DNA of 64,000 nt, from assembly GCA_016191165.1 (NCBI GenBank), contig JACPPF010000162.1, forward strand, positions 1 to 64,000, written 5' to 3'. Origin of the DNA: Planctomycetota bacterium (GTDB lineage: Bacteria > Planctomycetota > Planctomycetia > Gemmatales > Gemmataceae). This document shows positions 24,992 to 32,314 of the stretch, piece by piece. Within the stretch, counting starts at the first letter, position 1. Every line of letters begins with the position of its first letter. The notes beneath the pieces were generated by a model that worked only from the letters and a program-made list of their open reading frames with translations, was not told the DNA's origin and made no database searches. Both the position numbers and the translations under genes were made by a program.

Positions 24992-26076
24992 ATTTCAGCG
25001 GCAGCTACGCTCCGGACGATGTGACGTTTTTGCTGAAGCGCGTCCACCTCGCGCCGACCGAGTTGGCCGAGAAGGAGCGCCTGATTCAGTCCGGTGAGCG
25101 ACACTACAGCGAGATGATCGGGATGGAACGTGCGCCGACGCCAGCGTATCTGCGTGTTTTTCACGCGGGCCTGGAGCGCGAGAAAGGCCGCTTTGCGCGC
25201 GACCTGCTCGTGTTGGCGCGCCACATCGCGACAACCCGCCGCGGCCCGATCGTCGTCGTGTCGCTGGCGCGCGCCGGCACACCGGTCGGCGTGCTCGTAC
25301 GGCGAATCTTGCGCCGGATGGACCGGTCCGTCCATCATTACTCCGTCTCGATCATCCGCGACCGCGGTATCGATGAGACGGCGCTTCGCCACCTGCTCGC
25401 CCGGCATTCGGCCGAGGCGATCGTGTTCGTGGACGGCTGGACCGGCAAGGGCGTGATCGCCGGGGAATTGCACGCGGCCGTCACGGCGTTCAACCAGCGC
25501 GAAGGGACGTGCCTCGACGCCGGACTGTATGTCGTCGCCGACCTGTGCGGCGCCGCCGCGTTCGCTGCCAGCGATGAAGACTACCTGATCCCGTCCTGCG
25601 TCCTGGGCGCGACGGTCTCCGGGCTGGTGAGCCGATCGATCTTGAACGACGCAGTCATCGGCCCCGGCGATTTCCACGGCTGCCTGTGGCTGGAAGAACT
25701 GGCGCCGGCGGACCAGTCGCGCTGGTTTGTCGATCAGGTCGCCGCCGAGGTCGAACGCCAGGTCCGCCAGGTCTTGACCGGGCCGCAGGACGTATCGTCA
25801 GACCACCGGTCGCGGTTGCGTGCCAGGAGCGAGACGTTTCTGGCTGACATGCGCATGCGTTTCGGCGTGCGCGACATCCACCACGTCAAGCCTGGCGTGG
25901 GCGAAGCGACGCGCGTTTTGCTGCGGCGCGTGCCGGATCGCCTGCTGCTTCGCGACCCCAGCCGGGCCGACGTCGCCCACCTGCTCCTACTCGCCCGTGA
26001 GAAAAACACGCCGATCGTGATCGACCCGGCCCTGCCCTACACCGCTGCCGCGCTTATCAAGGAGATGGATGGATGA
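24988..26076 (+). CDS. StiP-type phosphoribosyltransferase with PELOTA-like C-terminal domain
   Basis: The protein has 362 residues from the ATG at 24988. The start NFSGSYAPDDVTFLLKRVHL, then IVVVSLARAGTPVGVLVRR, HHYSVSIIRDRGID and IVFVDGWTGKGVI fit the PRTase_1/StiP family. The last region, from about 285 on, (DIHHVKPGVGEATRVLLRRVP, DVAHLLLLAREKNTPIVID) fits a PELOTA-type RNA-binding domain. StiP proteins were once annotated as cysteine proteases. The PRTase interpretation comes from work on Ter systems. It overlaps the genes on both sides by 4 bases, so the three are coupled. Confidence 0.8.
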   Translation: MNFSGSYAPDDVTFLLKRVHLAPTELAEKERLIQSGERHYSEMIGMERAPTPAYLRVFHAGLEREKGRFARDLLVLARHIATTRRGPIVVVSLARAGTPVGVLVRRILRRMDRSVHHYSVSIIRDRGIDETALRHLLARHSAEAIVFVDGWTGKGVIAGELHAAVTAFNQREGTCLDAGLYVVADLCGAAAFAASDEDYLIPSCVLGATVSGLVSRSILNDAVIGPGDFHGCLWLEELAPADQSRWFVDQVAAEVERQVRQVLTGPQDVSSDHRSRLRARSETFLADMRMRFGVRDIHHVKPGVGEATRVLLRRVPDRLLLRDPSRADVAHLLLLAREKNTPIVIDPALPYTAAALIKEMDG

Positions 26077-26987
26077 TCGAGGCCCTGCAACTTGGCGCGT
26101 CCCTTTATGTCCCCGCGACCCGGGCGGACCTGTTGCCCATCGGCAACCGGCGCAGGTATCCGAATCTGCGCTCGGTGATTTTTTGCACGGAGGACGCGAT
26201 CGGTCCGGGGGATGTGCATCAAGCGCTCAGCAACGTGGAGCAAATGCTGCCTCGCCTGGAGCCGTCGGGCTTGATGCGCTTCGTCCGCGTGCGCAACGCC
26301 GTCATGCTGCGCCAGATTTTGCAGATGGACGGCGCGCGCAACCTGACGGGGTTCGTCATTCCCAAGGCGACCCGGCACAACCTGGATGATTATCTTTCGG
26401 CGCTTGCGCCCGACGACCCGTATCAGCTCATGCCGATCCTCGAAACCGCCGAGGTATTCGATCCCGCGGAGATGACGAAACTTCGCGATTTGCTCCTGCG
26501 CGATTCTTGCCGCGGTCGAATTCTTTCCCTGCGTATCGGCGGCAATGACCTGCTTCAGCTTCTGGGTTTGCGCCGGCCGCGCGCCCGGACCATCTACGCC
26601 ACGCCGCTGGGATCGGTCATCGCGCAGCTGGTCACCGTCTTTCGGCCATGCGGATTCAACCTCACCGGGCCAGTATGTGAATGGCTCAAACGCGGTCGGC
26701 TTTTGGCGCGCGAATCGCGCGGTGACGTGGCCCGCGGCTTGTTTGGCAAGAGCGCCATCCATCCCGAGCAGATTGCGGCGATTGAATCCGCGTACCGGGT
26801 CAACGAAAAGGACCTCGAGTCCGCGGAGAGAATTCTCGCGGAAGGGGCCGCACCTGTGTTTCGCCTGCACGATGCCATGTGCGAACCCGCGACTCATCGC
26901 GCCTGGGCGATGCTGCTGCACGAACGCGCCCGTCTGTTTGGAGTTCGCGCCGTCGTCCGCCGCTTCAACGGGCATACAATAGCGTGA
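26073..26987 (+). CDS. CitE/HpcH-like C-C bond lyase (Ter-type operon)
   Basis: The protein has 304 residues. SLYVPATRADLLPIG, VIFCTEDAIGPGD, FVRVRN, GFVIPKA, PILETAEVFD and LRIGGNDLLQ follow the strand-end motifs of the CitE/HpcH/HpaI TIM-barrel family. The acidic pair in CTEDAI and Glu in LETAEVF probably bind metal. Its place as the last gene, overlapping the PRTase-PELOTA gene, matches the lyase of the Ter biosynthetic module. The substrate is unknown. There is no clear terminator after it. Confidence 0.8.
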   Translation: MIEALQLGASLYVPATRADLLPIGNRRRYPNLRSVIFCTEDAIGPGDVHQALSNVEQMLPRLEPSGLMRFVRVRNAVMLRQILQMDGARNLTGFVIPKATRHNLDDYLSALAPDDPYQLMPILETAEVFDPAEMTKLRDLLLRDSCRGRILSLRIGGNDLLQLLGLRRPRARTIYATPLGSVIAQLVTVFRPCGFNLTGPVCEWLKRGRLLARESRGDVARGLFGKSAIHPEQIAAIESAYRVNEKDLESAERILAEGAAPVFRLHDAMCEPATHRAWAMLLHERARLFGVRAVVRRFNGHTIA

Positions 26988-27098
26988 CGCCATCGCCCAG
27001 CGCCGGCGCGACCAATAGAACGCTCCGCTTGGCGGTTTCGCGCTGTCGCGCCTCGCCTGATGGAAGCACCACCCCAATACCCGAAAGGTCCACACATC

Positions 27099-27677
27099 AT
27101 GCGTCGTCTTACCCTGTCCCTCACCCTGATCCTCACGAGTCTGCCCGCCATGGCTCACGCGCAAAATACCAAGCCCGCCAAGAAACCCTCGATCTACGAA
27201 TTCAAGCTCACCACCATCGACGGCAAAAAAATCGACCTCGCCAAGTACAAGGGCAAAGTCATCGTCATCGTCAACGTCGCCAGCGAGTGCGGCTACACGG
27301 GCCAGTACAAGGCGCTCCAGGCTCTCCACGCCAAGTATGCCAAGGACGGGCTGGCCATCCTCGCGTTCCCGTGCAACGACTTCGGCGCCCAGGAACCCGA
27401 CAGCGAAACCAAGATCAAGGCCTTCGCCGAGAAGACCTATGGCGTTCAGTTCGATCTGTTCAGCAAGGTCAAGATCGACAGCAAGGACGCGTCGCCGCTT
27501 TTCAAATTCCTGACGTCAAAAGACACGAACCCGAAACACGCCGGCGCGGTGAAATGGAACTTCGAGAAGTTCATCATCGGCCGGGATGGGACCATTGTCG
27601 CACGCTTTCTCTCGGAAACGGAGCCGGACGCGGACGACTTTTTGAATCCGTTGCGGAAGGAATTGAGCAAGAAATAG
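27099..27677 (+). CDS. Exported glutathione peroxidase family protein
   Basis: The protein has 192 residues from the ATG at 27099, starting with a signal peptide (MRRLTLSLTLILTSLPAMAHAQ). NVASECGYTGQY carries the peroxidatic Cys, FPCNDFGAQEP the Gln and Cys of the second motif, and WNFEKFIIGRDG the Trp-Asn of the third, so the active tetrad is intact. It likely reduces peroxides with thioredoxin-type donors outside the cytoplasm. It lies about 110 bases after the Ter-type operon and could respond to oxidative stress, but no regulator site is visible. Confidence 0.85.
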   Translation: MRRLTLSLTLILTSLPAMAHAQNTKPAKKPSIYEFKLTTIDGKKIDLAKYKGKVIVIVNVASECGYTGQYKALQALHAKYAKDGLAILAFPCNDFGAQEPDSETKIKAFAEKTYGVQFDLFSKVKIDSKDASPLFKFLTSKDTNPKHAGAVKWNFEKFIIGRDGTIVARFLSETEPDADDFLNPLRKELSKK

Positions 27678-27709
27678 CACGCCGGCTAGCCGCGATGAAG
27701 AGGCCCTGA

Positions 27710-27773
27710 CCAGCCCCCAGCGCAAGCTGGGGGCTGGGCGGCTGCTCAAACCCCCACGCTTGCGCGTGGGGTT
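27710..27773. repeat. Twin-hairpin dispersed repeat, copy 1
   Basis: CCAGCCCCCAGCGCAAGC with its complementary arm (27710-27737) is followed by CCCCCACGCTTGCGCGTGGGG (27751-27771). Both hairpins recur at 60654-60721. It lies between the peroxidase and thioesterase genes and may also stop transcription of the former. Confidence 0.65.
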
Positions 27774-27847
27774 GGTATCCTGCCGCCTGGCAGTTGCCCC
27801 ACGGGGAAAGCAACGCCCGTTCCGATAGGCGCGAGGTGCATGAAGCT

Positions 27848-28243
27848 ATGATCAGCGGTGAAATCCAGATTCGCGTGCGCTACGCCGAGACCGACCGCAT
27901 GGGGTTACTGCACCATGCCAATTACCTGGTCTACTTTGAGGAGGGCCGCACGGAGTTGCTCCGGCAGCAGGGCCTCACATATCGCGACATGGAGGATCAG
28001 GGATTTTACCTGGTTCTCACGAAGATCCAGGTTCGCTACAAAAGCCCCGCGTATTACGACGATCTGTTGACCCTGCGAACGACGCTCCTGCGGACCACGC
28101 TGGTGAAAATCGAGCACAAGTATGAACTGCTGCGTGCCGGCGTCCTGGTCGCCGAGGCGGAGACCACGCTCGGCTGCGTCGATACCGCCGGCAAGGTGCA
28201 ACCCTTGCCCGACAGTCTGCGTGCCGAACGCGATACCGTTTAG
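27848..28243 (+). CDS. YbgC-type acyl-CoA thioesterase
   Basis: The protein has 131 residues from the ATG at 27848. IQIRVRYAETDRMGLLHHANYLVYFEEGRTELL is a 4HBT hot-dog fold of the YbgC type; the DRMG-HHANY region holds the active Asp and His. YbgC in proteobacteria starts the tol-pal operon (ybgC-tolQ-tolR). Here too it precedes ExbB/TolQ- and ExbD/TolR-like genes with a 54-base gap, which supports a Tol-like assignment of the cluster. Confidence 0.8.
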   Translation: MISGEIQIRVRYAETDRMGLLHHANYLVYFEEGRTELLRQQGLTYRDMEDQGFYLVLTKIQVRYKSPAYYDDLLTLRTTLLRTTLVKIEHKYELLRAGVLVAEAETTLGCVDTAGKVQPLPDSLRAERDTV

Positions 28244-28297
28244 CCGCGACGCCGGTGGTTGCGCGAGGTGACAGGTCAAACCAATCCGAGATATCCC

Positions 28298-28807
28298 ATG
28301 CTCCGGCAACTTCTCATACGCGGGCTGCTTCCTCTGCTGTTGTGCGTCCCGCCGTTTCTGGCGGCCGCCCTCGTGTTGATGTGCATCCCGCACAAGGCGC
28401 TGGCCTTCTTCATCGATCACTTCGGCATGATGGAAGCCCTGATCCTCGGCGGCGGCGCGGCGCTTTTTTGCGTGCAGATGTTCCTGTGCTGGCGTTCCCT
28501 GCGCTGGCGCGGCACCGGCTTTGACGACGGCGGTGATCGCTGGCTTTCCAATCTCGCCCAGGCCGCGGAATGGTTCCCCATGCTCGGGCTGATCGGCACC
28601 GTCGCCGGGATTCTTGAAGCCTTCGCGGCCCACGGCAGCGGCGGGGCGATTCAGCCGCGCGACATCGCTCCCGCCATCACCGCCACCGGCGCCGGGCTGT
28701 TCATGGCCCTGGTCAACATCATGCCCACCTGGGTCGTGTTGCTCGGTCGAGATATGATCCTGCTCCTGTCAGGCACGTCCGCCCAACCGCCGGGGGATGC
28801 GCCATGA
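28298..28807 (+). CDS. ExbB/TolQ/MotA-like proton channel protein
   Basis: The protein has 169 residues from the ATG at 28298. Helices at about 8-30, 43-63, 88-108 and 124-150 are predicted. WFPMLGLIGTVAGILEAF and ITATGAGLFMALVNIMPT match the two conserved pore helices of ExbB/TolQ, with the Thr residues in LGLIGT and in TATGAG that line the proton path. The protein is shorter than E. coli TolQ (230). It is coupled to the next gene by ATGA overlap. It should form an inner-membrane motor with the ExbD-like proteins. Confidence 0.75.
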   Translation: MLRQLLIRGLLPLLLCVPPFLAAALVLMCIPHKALAFFIDHFGMMEALILGGGAALFCVQMFLCWRSLRWRGTGFDDGGDRWLSNLAQAAEWFPMLGLIGTVAGILEAFAAHGSGGAIQPRDIAPAITATGAGLFMALVNIMPTWVVLLGRDMILLLSGTSAQPPGDAP

Positions 28808-29379
28808 TCCACATGCCGCGGCGTAACGTCACGCGGTTTTTCATTCCGCTCATCGACGTGCTGATCCTGCTCTTCTGCATCTTCCTGCTGATGGAGTTCG
28901 ACTCCGCGCGCGAGGTCGACAAACAGGTCGAAATCGTCTCGGAACAATCCGAATCGCTTGACCTGATCCAGGCTGAACTGGAACAACGCACGACGGAGCT
29001 GCGACAATTCGAGGAGGATCGGCCCAAACTCATCGAGCTGGCCGAGCTACGGGCCGAACTCGAACGACTGCGAAAAGCAAGCCAGCGGAATTTGCAGCAG
29101 CAGGCGTTCGTCCGCATCATCGATGTCAATGGCAAGGACGGTTCGATATCCTTCTTCGACGATCGCCGGCCCAAGGATCCGATTGTCCCCATTGTGGGCC
29201 CGAAGTCCGCGCAGGCGTTGATCGACCGGCACAAGGAGGAGGCGAAGGGCCGACAGGTTTACTACTATTTCCTTTACCCACGCACCGGCCGGCGTTTTCC
29301 CACGACGGCCGGGCAAGAACAAGATTACCGAACCTGGTTCAAGGGAGTCGCCAACTCCCTGGTGAAGGTGGGGTCATGA
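28804..29379 (+). CDS. ExbD/TolR-like protein with coiled-coil periplasmic region
   Basis: The protein has 191 residues. RRNVTRFFIPLIDVLILLF is the N-terminal cytoplasmic tail and single helix of ExbD/TolR, with the conserved membrane Asp (residue about 18) that takes protons. It is followed by a coiled coil (about 38-95, QAELEQRTTELRQFEEDR) and a small C-terminal domain without known match. The usual ExbD periplasmic fold is not visible here but may be in the next gene. Overlaps both neighbours (ATGA). Confidence 0.7.
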   Translation: MIHMPRRNVTRFFIPLIDVLILLFCIFLLMEFDSAREVDKQVEIVSEQSESLDLIQAELEQRTTELRQFEEDRPKLIELAELRAELERLRKASQRNLQQQAFVRIIDVNGKDGSISFFDDRRPKDPIVPIVGPKSAQALIDRHKEEAKGRQVYYYFLYPRTGRRFPTTAGQEQDYRTWFKGVANSLVKVGS

Positions 29380-30026
29380 TGTTTGCCCAGACCTTTTTGG
29401 ACATGGGAATCCCGGACGGTGTGCTGCACCTCGTGCGCATCATCGCCGCGGTCGGCGGGGCCGTCGTCGGCTGGTTTGTCTTTGATCCGCTCACCCGTCT
29501 ACTCTATCGCGTTTCCTTCAAGGGCGCGACTCCCACGACGCTTTTGCTCGGCTCCAAGGCGACAGGGGCGGCCACGCTTTCTCTGCTCATCTATTTCTTT
29601 ATCCCCCTGGGCGGCAGCGGGGGCCTTGGCTTTGGCGCCGGTCCCGGCGGCGGCGCCGGCAAAGGACCAGGCCAGGGCGGCGACAGTAAAGTTGCCCGCG
29701 ATGGCAAAGGCGACAAGAAAATCAACGACGCCAAAAAAAACGATGCCACGCCGTCAACCAAGAAAATCGAATCCGTCGAGATCGAAATCATCGGCCGCGA
29801 CGATGACGACGGCAGCGAGCACTATTACCTTCTCAAACGCAAGAAGCCGGCGCTGACCGCCGCTGAGCTGGCTGACTACTTCAAGAAAAATCGCGAACAC
29901 ATCGAGGTCATTCCGGTGTTAACGCGCAACAGCATTGGTGAGGCGCAGGAAAATAGTCCGATCAGTCAACTCATTGCGTTGACCAAGAAATATGACGTCA
30001 AGCGCCTGGCCACCAAGGGACCGTGA
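29376..30026 (+). CDS. Membrane protein with Gly-rich linker and ExbD/TolR-like C-terminal domain
   Basis: The protein has 216 residues. Two helices (about 18-40 and 62-84) are followed by a Gly-rich and Lys/Asp-rich linker (residues 85-128). The C-terminal part (VEIEIIGRDDDDG, LTAAELADYFKKNREHIEVIP, QLIALTKKYDVKRLA) follows the pattern of the ExbD periplasmic domain: strand, helix after (S/T)xxEL, strand, helix, strand. This is my inference from pattern only. Gene order suggests that it works together with the ExbB- and ExbD-like proteins. Overlaps the ExbD-like gene by 4 bases. Confidence 0.6.
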   Translation: MMFAQTFLDMGIPDGVLHLVRIIAAVGGAVVGWFVFDPLTRLLYRVSFKGATPTTLLLGSKATGAATLSLLIYFFIPLGGSGGLGFGAGPGGGAGKGPGQGGDSKVARDGKGDKKINDAKKNDATPSTKKIESVEIEIIGRDDDDGSEHYYLLKRKKPALTAAELADYFKKNREHIEVIPVLTRNSIGEAQENSPISQLIALTKKYDVKRLATKGP

Positions 30027-30073
30027 CGCGGTCGCCTGCCACGCCGCAAGCGGGTTGACGGTAATGTGAAAAA

Positions 30074-31630
30074 ATGGCATCTCCCCGCCTATTGCTGTTC
30101 GGCACCCCGGGCGCCGGCAAGACCGCCTTGCTCGGCGCCCTGGCTCAGGCCGCGCCGGCGCTCCCGGCCGACGACCTTGCCGAGCTGCGAACAAACACGT
30201 ACGACGATCAGCTCTCCCCGACCGAAAAGACCCAGACCTACAACCTGCGCCTTCAAGAAAAGGGGTCAGACCCCTTTTCCGCGGTGGCGGTGCTCGATTG
30301 CGGGGGCCAGGCCGCCCTGGACATGCTTCGCGCCAGCGAGCCGTTCACCAAAAAACAGGCGATGCACAAGCCCGTCCTGGCCGCGGACGTTGTCCTCCTC
30401 ACCGTCGATGCCTCGCTGTCCCCAAAACAACTCGGCGAGGAGTTCCAGCAGTTCGGCCGCTGGCTTCGTGGGCTGCATCACCTGCGCGGGCGGCGCGTCG
30501 AGGTCGGCGATATGCCGGTCTTTCTCGTCCTGACCAAATGCGACCTGTTGGCCAAGAAGGACGACACCTTCGCGAAATGGACCGCGCGCATCGACGAGGC
30601 CAAACGCCGGGTGGAAGAGAAATTTCGCGAATACCTGGACGAACAAGCCCACGGCTTTGGCACGGTCAAGCTGCTCGTGTGGGCCACGGCGATCAAAAGG
30701 CCCGCACTGGCGGATCGTTCATCCACGGCGCTGGAGCCCTACGGCGTCGCGGAGCTATTTCATCAAGGCTTGCGCGAAGCGCACGCCTTTCAAACCCGGC
30801 GACACACGGCGCAGGTTCGGTTACAGAACCTATTCGCTGGCCTGCTCGGTTCAATCGCGCTGCTGGCGTTGATCGTTGCGTTCCTCTATGAATTCCAGCC
30901 CTCTCCCCGCGGTGAAAGGCTGGAGGAGAAGGCCCGTGCCCTGCTGCCGCGCCCCGACGCGAGCACCGTTGGGCGGTTGCAGGGCGGACTCAAGAAACTG
31001 CAAGAACGCGAGGCCAAACTCGCCCAGGTGCAAAACGATGCCGCGTTCGAGGGACTGCCGGAGGAAACGCAGGAGGCGATCAACCATGCCCACGACGAGG
31101 TTGCCAGGTACGTGCAGCTATACCGTGAGTCGCAACATGCGCTCAAGTTGCCCTACCTGGCGAAGGACGAGAAGGAATTTGACGCACTGGAAAAGACAGC
31201 AAAGGCCTTTGTCGTCCCGGATGATTGGAAGGACACCCTTCTGGGCCGCCGCGCTGACAGGTGTCACAAGGAATTCACAGCCGTGAGGCTGGCCGCCAGG
31301 GCGGAGCAAGCCTGGCTACGGGCCGAGACGCTGGCGAACTACACGCTGACCGACGCGTCTGACAGGCTATACCGAGATCTTCGTAATGAGAAAAAATACG
31401 AACCCGCCGCGCTCGACGCCTGGAGGGTTCTGAAAATGAAGTACGACGCGCAAATCCACAAGCGTCCAAGCCCGCCACGGCGGGATTCGATCCCGGGCGT
31501 GAGTCGGTTCAAGTACGAGAATCTTGGCCTGTTTGCGGAAATAAAAAAGGAGCGCTCCAAATGGCGCAAATCGCAGGAAGCACTTCAGGAGCGGGCGGAA
31601 TTCATCGAAGAGCGAATCCCGCGGAAATAA
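30074..31630 (+). CDS. Membrane-anchored P-loop GTPase of a Tol-like cluster
   Basis: The protein has 518 residues. LLFGTPGAGKTALLGAL is the P-loop (G1), LDCGGQ the G3 motif (DxxG), LTKCDLL the G4 motif (TKxD) and VWATAI a G5-like motif, so this is a Ras/SRPRB-like GTPase, apparently complete. A single helix (about 255-277, LLGSIALLALIVAFLYEF) separates it from a 240-residue coiled-coil and helical region that would lie in the periplasm. Bases 30257-30279, a palindrome, encode KGSDPF within the G domain. It starts 47 bases after the ExbD-like membrane protein, on the same strand. Confidence 0.7.
   Translation: MASPRLLLFGTPGAGKTALLGALAQAAPALPADDLAELRTNTYDDQLSPTEKTQTYNLRLQEKGSDPFSAVAVLDCGGQAALDMLRASEPFTKKQAMHKPVLAADVVLLTVDASLSPKQLGEEFQQFGRWLRGLHHLRGRRVEVGDMPVFLVLTKCDLLAKKDDTFAKWTARIDEAKRRVEEKFREYLDEQAHGFGTVKLLVWATAIKRPALADRSSTALEPYGVAELFHQGLREAHAFQTRRHTAQVRLQNLFAGLLGSIALLALIVAFLYEFQPSPRGERLEEKARALLPRPDASTVGRLQGGLKKLQEREAKLAQVQNDAAFEGLPEETQEAINHAHDEVARYVQLYRESQHALKLPYLAKDEKEFDALEKTAKAFVVPDDWKDTLLGRRADRCHKEFTAVRLAARAEQAWLRAETLANYTLTDASDRLYRDLRNEKKYEPAALDAWRVLKMKYDAQIHKRPSPPRRDSIPGVSRFKYENLGLFAEIKKERSKWRKSQEALQERAEFIEERIPRK
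30257..30279. repeat. Palindrome inside the GTPase gene
   Basis: GAAAAGGGGTC and GACCCCTTTTC form a perfect 11-base stem with a single A in the loop. In frame it encodes EKGSDPFS between the switch region and the strand leading to DCGG. AAAAGGGGTCAGACCCC is a well-known dispersed bacterial repeat. Confidence 0.55.
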
Positions 31631-31728
31631 CGACGATGCGGCCAAAGCTAACGTGGCCCCGCGAATCTGGCACGCCGGGCGTACGCCGCCACGCTCGCCA
31701 AAATTTTTGCCAATCCAACGTTTCCGGC

Positions 31729-31758
31729 TTGACAGCCGCTGCAGCGGAATCGTATGAT
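31729..31758 (+). promoter_or_regulatory. Strong sigma-70-like promoter
   Basis: TTGACA at 31729-31734 and TATGAT at 31753-31758 are separated by 18 bases, nearly the consensus. Start of transcription is expected near 31765. No reading frame of note follows for 550 bases, so it probably drives a non-coding RNA. Confidence 0.65.
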
Positions 31759-31764
31759 GATGGT

Positions 31765-32032
31765 GTGGGTGTAGATACACCCACCTCCTTTCTTTGGTGG
31801 TTGGGACTCCTGGGCGATAGCCAAAACATGTCCTGTGTGTGAATGCCGAGCCTTTAATCTCGCGAAAACCAAGATGTAACGTGGGACGTTCGTCTTTTTT
31901 CGCCGCGACGGGATGCACGAAGACATCTCGAAAATAGCGTTGCCGCGCAACGAATTCCGGTCGTCGAACCTTCCGGGAGCGTCGTATTGTTCCTAGCCCC
32001 CCTGGGACTTGCACGCTTCCGGAACTTTTTTT
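31765..32032 (+). ncRNA. Candidate structured non-coding RNA, about 270 nt
   Basis: The region from the predicted start to the terminator at 31971-32032 has no convincing protein. It begins with an 8-bp hairpin (GTGGGTGT, loop AGAT, ACACCCAC at 31765-31784) and has another weak stem plus T-run (AACGTGGGACGTT, then TCTTTTTT) at 31879-31900, which could give a shorter RNA of about 135 nt. I looked for 6S RNA, tmRNA, SRP RNA and RNase P signatures and saw none. The 685 bases between the GTPase and the ABC transporter gene thus hold this candidate and no gene. Function unknown. Confidence 0.45.
31971..32032 (+). terminator. Rho-independent terminator of the candidate RNA
   Basis: TTCCGGGAGCGT (31971-31982) pairs with ACGCTTCCGGAA (32013-32024), 12 bases with one mismatch. 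An inner stem is TCCTAG with CTGGGA, and CTTTTTTT follows directly (32025-32032). Confidence 0.65.
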
Positions 32033-32314
32033 GCATTTCGCGATACTTCCAACGTTTCAGCGAATCGTGATGGACTGGTTTTCAGCGGTTTGTCGCCGTC
32101 TGTTTCGGCTTACAACGTCTGTTTTTGGGCGGAGCGCCCGGAATTGCAGGTACGGTCAGGATTTCCGGTAGTGTCTCCGTTTGGCCGTGGATGAAAGGTA
32201 AGACACATCAAACTTTCTCCGCGGGCGGGAGCGTGGGCGTGGATTGAATTATCACGCTTGCCTGACACAATAACTCCACGCCCTTTGCTCGCTTCTATTC
32301 CTACCGGCACGATC

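Noticed and set aside
26037-27329. Minus-strand frame of 430 codons across the lyase and peroxidase genes
   Set aside because: It runs against two well-supported genes and their intergenic gap, with no family pattern or ribosome site.
28298-31630. Reading of the ExbB/ExbD/GTPase genes as a Zorya defence system
   Set aside because: Zorya has MotA- and MotB-type proteins with helicase or nuclease partners; here no helicase or nuclease is present and a ybgC gene leads the cluster, which fits a Tol-like system better.
31765-32032. Assignment of the RNA candidate as 6S RNA or tmRNA
   Set aside because: No long closing duplex with a central bubble, no tRNA-like 3' end with CCA and no tag-like frame could be recognised, so only a general ncRNA call is made.
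31631-32314. Short reading frames in the gap after the GTPase gene
   Set aside because: All are under 220 codons, without motifs or ribosome sites, and several cross the predicted terminator stem.
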